Positions 59,929 to 64,000 of a DNA stretch of 64,000 nucleotides are shown here, in pieces (position 1 is the first letter of the stretch; every line of letters begins with the position of its first letter). Under the pieces are notes generated by a model. That model was given only the letters and a program-made list of their open reading frames with translations. It was not told the DNA's origin and did no database searches. The stretch is from Limnoperna fortunei. Its lineage: Eukaryota > Mollusca > Bivalvia > Mytilida > Modiolidae. The stretch is from positions 77,486,623-77,550,622 of the forward strand of contig OX104114.1 of NCBI GenBank assembly GCA_944474755.1. Reading direction: 5' to 3'. A program made the translations under genes and the position numbers.

Positions 59929-60063
59929 AACTCTGGGTTTTTGGAATTTATCAATGTGTAAACTCCGGCGACTCACTCACAAACTAAAAAACTTTATGTC
60001 AAGTTTGTGATGGAGTCGCCGGAGTTTACACCTTGATAACGTGTCTTAAAACCCGGTGTTTAC
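59929..60063. mobile_element. Palindromic element
   Basis: taaactctgggttttt, ttatcaatgtgtaaactccg and gcgactc on the left (59929-59974) mirror gagtcgccggagtttacacc, ttgataa and aaaacccggtgttta on the right (60013-60063). The inner tcacaaact/agtttgtga also pairs. The arms are about 55-60 bp with few mismatches. Non-coding, and unrelated in sequence to the other palindromes in the window. Confidence 0.85.
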
Positions 60064-60764
60064 CACTTATAATTCTGTGAAATAATCCTTGCGATTTTTA
60101 AAACAGCAAATACAGTTACCGAAACCCATCTAGACCTTAAAACGTACCTAGGCCGGAAAGCGTAGGGATATGCAAAACATAGTACCGGTTCTGTAGATTT
60201 TAATAGGAAAAAAACAAAATGAAACACTTAATTGTATATATATTATATTTTATTTGAAATCTTAGTCGATTTGGTTGGAAATCATTGCGGCAGAGAAAAT
60301 ATTGTCCCCTCTCCCTGACGATATGCTAGGAGGACGCCATCTTGTTTACATTGGATACTGAAAGTAGTCCGCTCAGAGGAAATATCGATATATAAATTAT
60401 CCGAGATGACGCCATTTAAGTGTTTTTATCTACTCAAAGCACTTAATATAAATAAATTACAGCATGAATAGAATTATTAAACGTTAGCCCGTAGCAGAGA
60501 AACATCAGAGGAAAACTGGAACATTGTTCTGAACCGTTGTGTCCGTTGTTCCTTTCAACTTGGTCTTCACAAATGCCCGTTAAGTAAAACAATGTAAAAC
60601 AAATGTGCACTCTTCTGTCTATCGCATACTAACAATGAATACTTTATTGCTTAGGCAATCATGAACATTTTTCTATGTTGAATTCAGAACAAATATACAT
60701 TTTTGTACTGTTCTGAAAAATATATAATTTCTAAATAATCCTTATGATGAACTATTAACTAGTC
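60064..60764. other. No recognisable gene; possible factor-binding motif
   Basis: Nothing coding. The motif cgccatcttgttt at about 60344-60356 resembles a YY1-type core (GCCATCTTG), with a second gacgccattt about 60 bp downstream. Without a gene nearby this has little weight. Confidence 0.35.
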
Positions 60765-61095
60765 CAAATATAAACTAGAAAAACTGCGAGCAATACTTAC
60801 TATTTGATATCCCATGCCTCCCTCGTTAAACATCATTCCGATCAAAATGTTAATTATATGGTGCGCAATCGCATAAAGTGTCGAAGATTGTGTGAAAGTT
60901 CCATCAAATTTCTTTCAGTAGTATAGGTGGAGTTGTGAATATGATAGGTACACCTTTTTCATAGAATGGCAAAGTCCAAGATTTAGGAAACCCAAAATAA
61001 CTCCGATCGAAGTGTACAATTGCACTGTGTGACAGTTGTGTCAAATTCATGGTACAAAGTGTAACGCACAGTCAAACAGACGGAAAGGCTACATA
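60765..61095. repeat. Dispersed repeat family Y, copy 2
   Basis: ctagaaaaactgcgagcaat, ttccgatcaaaatgt, gtcgaagattgtgtgaaagt, ctttcagtagtataggtgga and tacaattgcactgtgtgaca, followed by a cagacggaaaggctac end. It matches the 43.1-kb copy block by block but is longer. The gatcRaagtgt/aaaatgt motif occurs twice within it. Confidence 0.65.
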
Positions 61096-61117
61096 ACCCT
61101 TATTTTCAAACTTTTGA

Positions 61118-61369
61118 TTAATTTAATATTTTCTGTTTTATAACAAGAAAAACGAGTAACAAAATAGATATTGGAATGAAAATTGCAAGCAAGTTGAAGA
61201 GAACAGGTCGCTGCGCATTGTTACAGTTTTCTGTTTCTGTTTCCAATAAAGAAACCAATAACAGAAAGGTACCCAAGATAAAATTTCTACAAAAACAGTC
61301 GTTCAGCTGGGAAAGAAGTGTCCCGACTAATACAAGAGTAATAATTTCCGATCCAATATCTACACCATT
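61118..61369 (-). other. Open frame with hydrophobic segments leading into the 36-bp array
   Basis: On the minus strand the unique 3' part of a 213-codon frame encodes about 83 residues after the repeat. It has hydrophobic stretches (ITLVLVGTLLSQL, FILGTFLLLVSLLE, LLAIFIPISILLLVFLVI) and a Lys-rich end (KQKILN). It could be read as a membrane protein with a repetitive N-terminal region. The plus strand is also open over the same DNA for 195 codons and is Lys-rich. Open complementary frames next to a repeat with a period of three make chance likely. No family recognised. Confidence 0.15.
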
Positions 61370-61799
61370 GGAATGGCCAACAAATGCTCCCAAACACCTA
61401 ACAGTGGCATGGCCAACAAATGCTCCCAAACACCTAACAGTGGCATGGCCAACAAATGCTCCCAAACACCTAACAGTGGCATGGCCAACAAATGATCCCA
61501 AACACCTAACAGTGGCATGGCCAACAAATGCTCCCAAACACCTAACAGTGGCATGGCCAACAAATGATCCCAAACACCTAACAGTGGCATGGCCAACAAA
61601 TGATCCCAAACACTTAACAACAGTGGCATGGCCAACAAATGATCCCAAACACCTAACAGTGGCATGGCCAACAAATGATCCCAAACACTTAACAGTGGCA
61701 TGGCCAACAAATGATCCCAAACACTTAACAGTGGCATACCAACAAATGCTCCCAAACACTTAACAGTGGCATACCAACAAATTCTCCCAAACACCTAAC
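61370..61799 (+). repeat. 36-bp minisatellite, about twelve units
   Basis: Units of 36 bp (atggccaacaaatgctccca, aacacctaacagtggc) start at 61374 and every 36 bp after that. One unit has an extra aac (61617-61619) and the last two have a shortened gcataccaac. The variable sites are gctccc/gatccc and cacctaac/cacttaac. It is in frame on both strands (plus WPTNAPKHLTVA; minus GHATVRCLGSFV), producing the long spurious frames. The array ends exactly where the 49-bp array starts. Confidence 0.96.
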
Positions 61800-63545
61800 T
61801 CATATTGACTCAAACAGCTTATATTTTTACCAGTATCCCAGCAGTAACTCATATTGTCTCATACAGCTCATATTGTGACCAGTATCCCAGCAGTAACTCA
61901 TATTGTCTCATACAGCTCATATTGTGAGCAGTATCCCACCAGTAACTGATATTGACTCATATAGTTCATATTGTGACCAGTATCCCACCAGTAACTCATA
62001 TTGTCTCATATAGCTCATATTGTGACTTGTTATCACACCAGTAAATAATATTGTCTCATACAGCTCATATTGTGACCAGTATACCACCAGTAACTCATAT
62101 TGTCTCATACAGCTCATATTGTGACCAGTATACCACCAGTAACTAATATTGTCTCATACAGCTCGTATTGTGACCAGTATCCCAGGAGTAACTCATATTG
62201 TCTCATACAGCTCATATTGTGACTTGTTATCCCACCAGTAATTCATATTGTCTCATACAGCTCATATTGTGACTTGTTATCCCACCAGTAACTAATATTG
62301 TCTCATACAGCTCATATTGTGACCAGTATCCCAGCAGTAACTCATATTGTCTCATACAGCTCATATTGTGACCAGTATCCCACCAGTAACTAATATTGAC
62401 TCATATAGTTCATATTGTGACCAGTATCCCAGCAGTAACTCATATTGTCTCATACAGCTCATATTGTGACCAGTATCCCACCAGTAACTAATATTGACTC
62501 GTACAGCTCATATTGTGACTTGTATCCCAGCAGTAGCTCATATTGTCTCATACAGCTCATATTGTGACCAGTATCCTAGCAGTAACTTAAATTGTCTCAT
62601 ACAGCTCATGTTGTGACCAGTATCCCAGCAGTAACTCATATTGTCTCATACAGCTCATATTGTGACCAGTATCCCAGCAGTAACTCATATTGTCTCATAC
62701 AGCTCATATTGTGACTTGTTATTACACCAGAACTTATATTGTCTCATACAGCTCATATTATGACCAGTATACCACCAGTAACTAATATTGTCTCATACAG
62801 TTCGTATTGTGACCAGTATACCACCAGTAACTCATACTGTCTCATACAACTCATATTGTGACCAGTATCCCAGCAGTAACTCATATTGTCTCATACAGCT
62901 CATATTGTGACCAGTATCCCAGCAGTAACTCATATTGTCTCATACAGCTCATATTGTGACTTGTTATCCCACCAGTAACTAATATTGTCTCATACAGCTC
63001 ATATTGTGACCAGTATCCCACCAGTAACTCATATTGACTCATACAGCTCATATTGTGACCAGTATCCAACCAGTAACTAATATTGTCTCATACAGTTCGT
63101 ATTGTGACCAGTTTACCACCAGTAACCCATACTGTCTCATACAACTCATATTGTGACCAGTATCCCAGCAGTAACTCATATTGTCTCATACAGCTCATAT
63201 TGTGACCAGTATCCCAGCAGTAACTCATATTGTCTCATACAGCTCATATTGTGACTTGTTATCCCACCAGTAACTAATATTGTCTCATACAGCTCATATT
63301 GTGACCAGTATCCCACCAGTAACTCATATTGACTCATACAGCTCATATTGTGACCAGTATCCAACCAGTAACTAATATTGACTCGTACAGCTCATATTGT
63401 GACCAGTATCCCACCAGTAACTAATATTGACTCATACAGTTCATGTTGTGACCAGTATCCCAGCAGTAACTCATATTGTCTCTTACAGCTCATATTGAGA
63501 CTTGTTATCCCACCAGTAACTGATACTGCTCATGTTTTGACCAGT
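61800..63545 (+). repeat. 49-bp minisatellite with 295-bp higher-order repeat
   Basis: About 35 units of 49 bp (for example cagtaactc at 61842 and 61891). Each contains actcatattgtctcatacag, ctcatattgtgaccagtatc and ccagcagta. The half-unit ctcatattgt occurs twice per unit, so the 49-mer probably arose from a shorter duplicated motif. The alternatives gaccagtatc and gacttgttatc mark unit types. The segment from 62881 to 63069 is repeated at 63176 to 63364, a 295-bp (six-unit) duplication. Short open frames here are not genes. Confidence 0.96.
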
Positions 63546-64000
63546 ATTTTCATCTGCTTAGTCACTTCACTGTTGTAGTTTCATCATAAATAAGAGTCAT
63601 TGATGCTTCACGAAAGACTCATCTACTTCTTTTGGTTGCTGTGTATTGAATTTGGTGTTTTCAATTTGGGTTACATTATTGATCGGGAAAATTCGATGTC
63701 TATTTTTTGTTATCAATTCACCCTACAGTTTTCAACCCATATCTCTGAAACTTCACAGAAATATTGCACATGTAACAGTATTGAAGTTATGCACCTGCTA
63801 TTATGGAGGTGTTCCGAGATTTTTTTTTTCTAAATTTTCAGACTTGGGAACTTGTTGTCAGAACATTTGCAGAAGACGGTACCTATTTTGTGAAATCAAC
63901 TCCTCCTATACAGTTTTCAACCCAGATCTCTGAAACTTCACAAAAAGATTTGACATGTATTGAAATTGAGCACCTACTGTAATGTAGGGTCCCATGGTTT
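63546..64000 (+). repeat. Dispersed repeat family W, running off the window
   Basis: Two related blocks occur at about 63717-63840 and 63899-64000: acagttttcaacccatatct / acagttttcaacccagatct, ctgaaacttcacagaaa / ctgaaacttcacaaaaa, and gaagttatgcacctgctatt / gaaattgagcacctactgta. The motif 'caactcctcctatacagttt' (63898-63917) is one I associate with highly copied bivalve repeats. Frames of 77 and 95 codons over it are by-products. The element continues past the window edge. Confidence 0.65.

Noticed and set aside
60341..60360. YY1-type motif as evidence for a promoter
   Set aside because: A single short motif without an associated gene or other promoter signals is expected by chance in 64 kb.

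Overview
This is a 64 kb, AT-rich stretch of a eukaryotic nuclear genome, most likely a mollusc and probably a bivalve. The organism call rests on dispersed repeats recalled from molluscan genomes. These are tRNA-headed SINEs whose 3' end reads roughly 'aaagtggcgttaaacacca' followed by a (CAAA)n tail, elements with a (GATT)n/(AATC)n end next to a 'cgtcca/ccagcgagcagta' motif, and degenerate endonuclease/RT-type LINEs. No bacterial-style operon, rRNA gene, genuine tRNA gene or CRISPR array is visible. No intact protein-coding gene can be supported. Most long open frames are translations of minisatellites whose period is a multiple of three.

Layout. 1-8.1 kb: AT-rich, gene-poor, with two old repeat copies and three weak exon-like open frames. 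8.2-9.3 kb: a 39-bp minisatellite split by a headless SINE, then an inverted-repeat element with a probable target duplication. 10.4-16.1 kb: a foldback element, a (CT)n run, an unusual terminal-inverted-repeat element whose interior is a head-to-head array (13.69-14.13 kb), a SINE, a palindromic element and a copy of repeat family X. 16.15-22.63 kb: a large 55-bp minisatellite (about 95-100 units) with at least three kinds of higher-order repeat, one nested 516-bp insertion with a near-perfect target duplication, and a second interruption. 25-27.6 kb: 73-75-bp and 62-bp minisatellites around a (GATT)n run. 27.6-34.5 kb: AT-rich with nothing recognisable except microsatellites. 34.5-37.9 kb: a cluster of palindromes, degenerate minisatellites (27, about 41 and 30 bp) and a 218-bp duplication. 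38-39.4 kb: weak minus-strand exon-like frames. 39.9-40.4 and 57.5-57.9 kb: two fragments of one LINE family with complementary internal deletions. 48.1-50.9 kb: a decayed LINE on the minus strand (endonuclease to RT to C-terminal Cys motif), interrupted by a 350-bp inverted-repeat element. 51.5-55.7 kb: a 30/33-bp minisatellite. 56.26-56.52 kb: a near-complete SINE with a 10-bp target duplication. 61.37-63.54 kb: two abutting minisatellites (36 bp, then 49 bp). 63.7 kb to the end: a dispersed repeat.

The window therefore reads as a repeat landscape rather than a set of cooperating genes. About a quarter of it is minisatellite, and most of the rest that can be identified is degraded mobile-element sequence. 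The features best worth following up are the array-bearing inverted-repeat element, the higher-order structure of the 55-bp array (a TATA-like motif in most units), the period switch and AATAAA motif in the 30/33-bp array, and the recurring palindromic elements. Labels X, Y, Z and W for dispersed families are local to this annotation.
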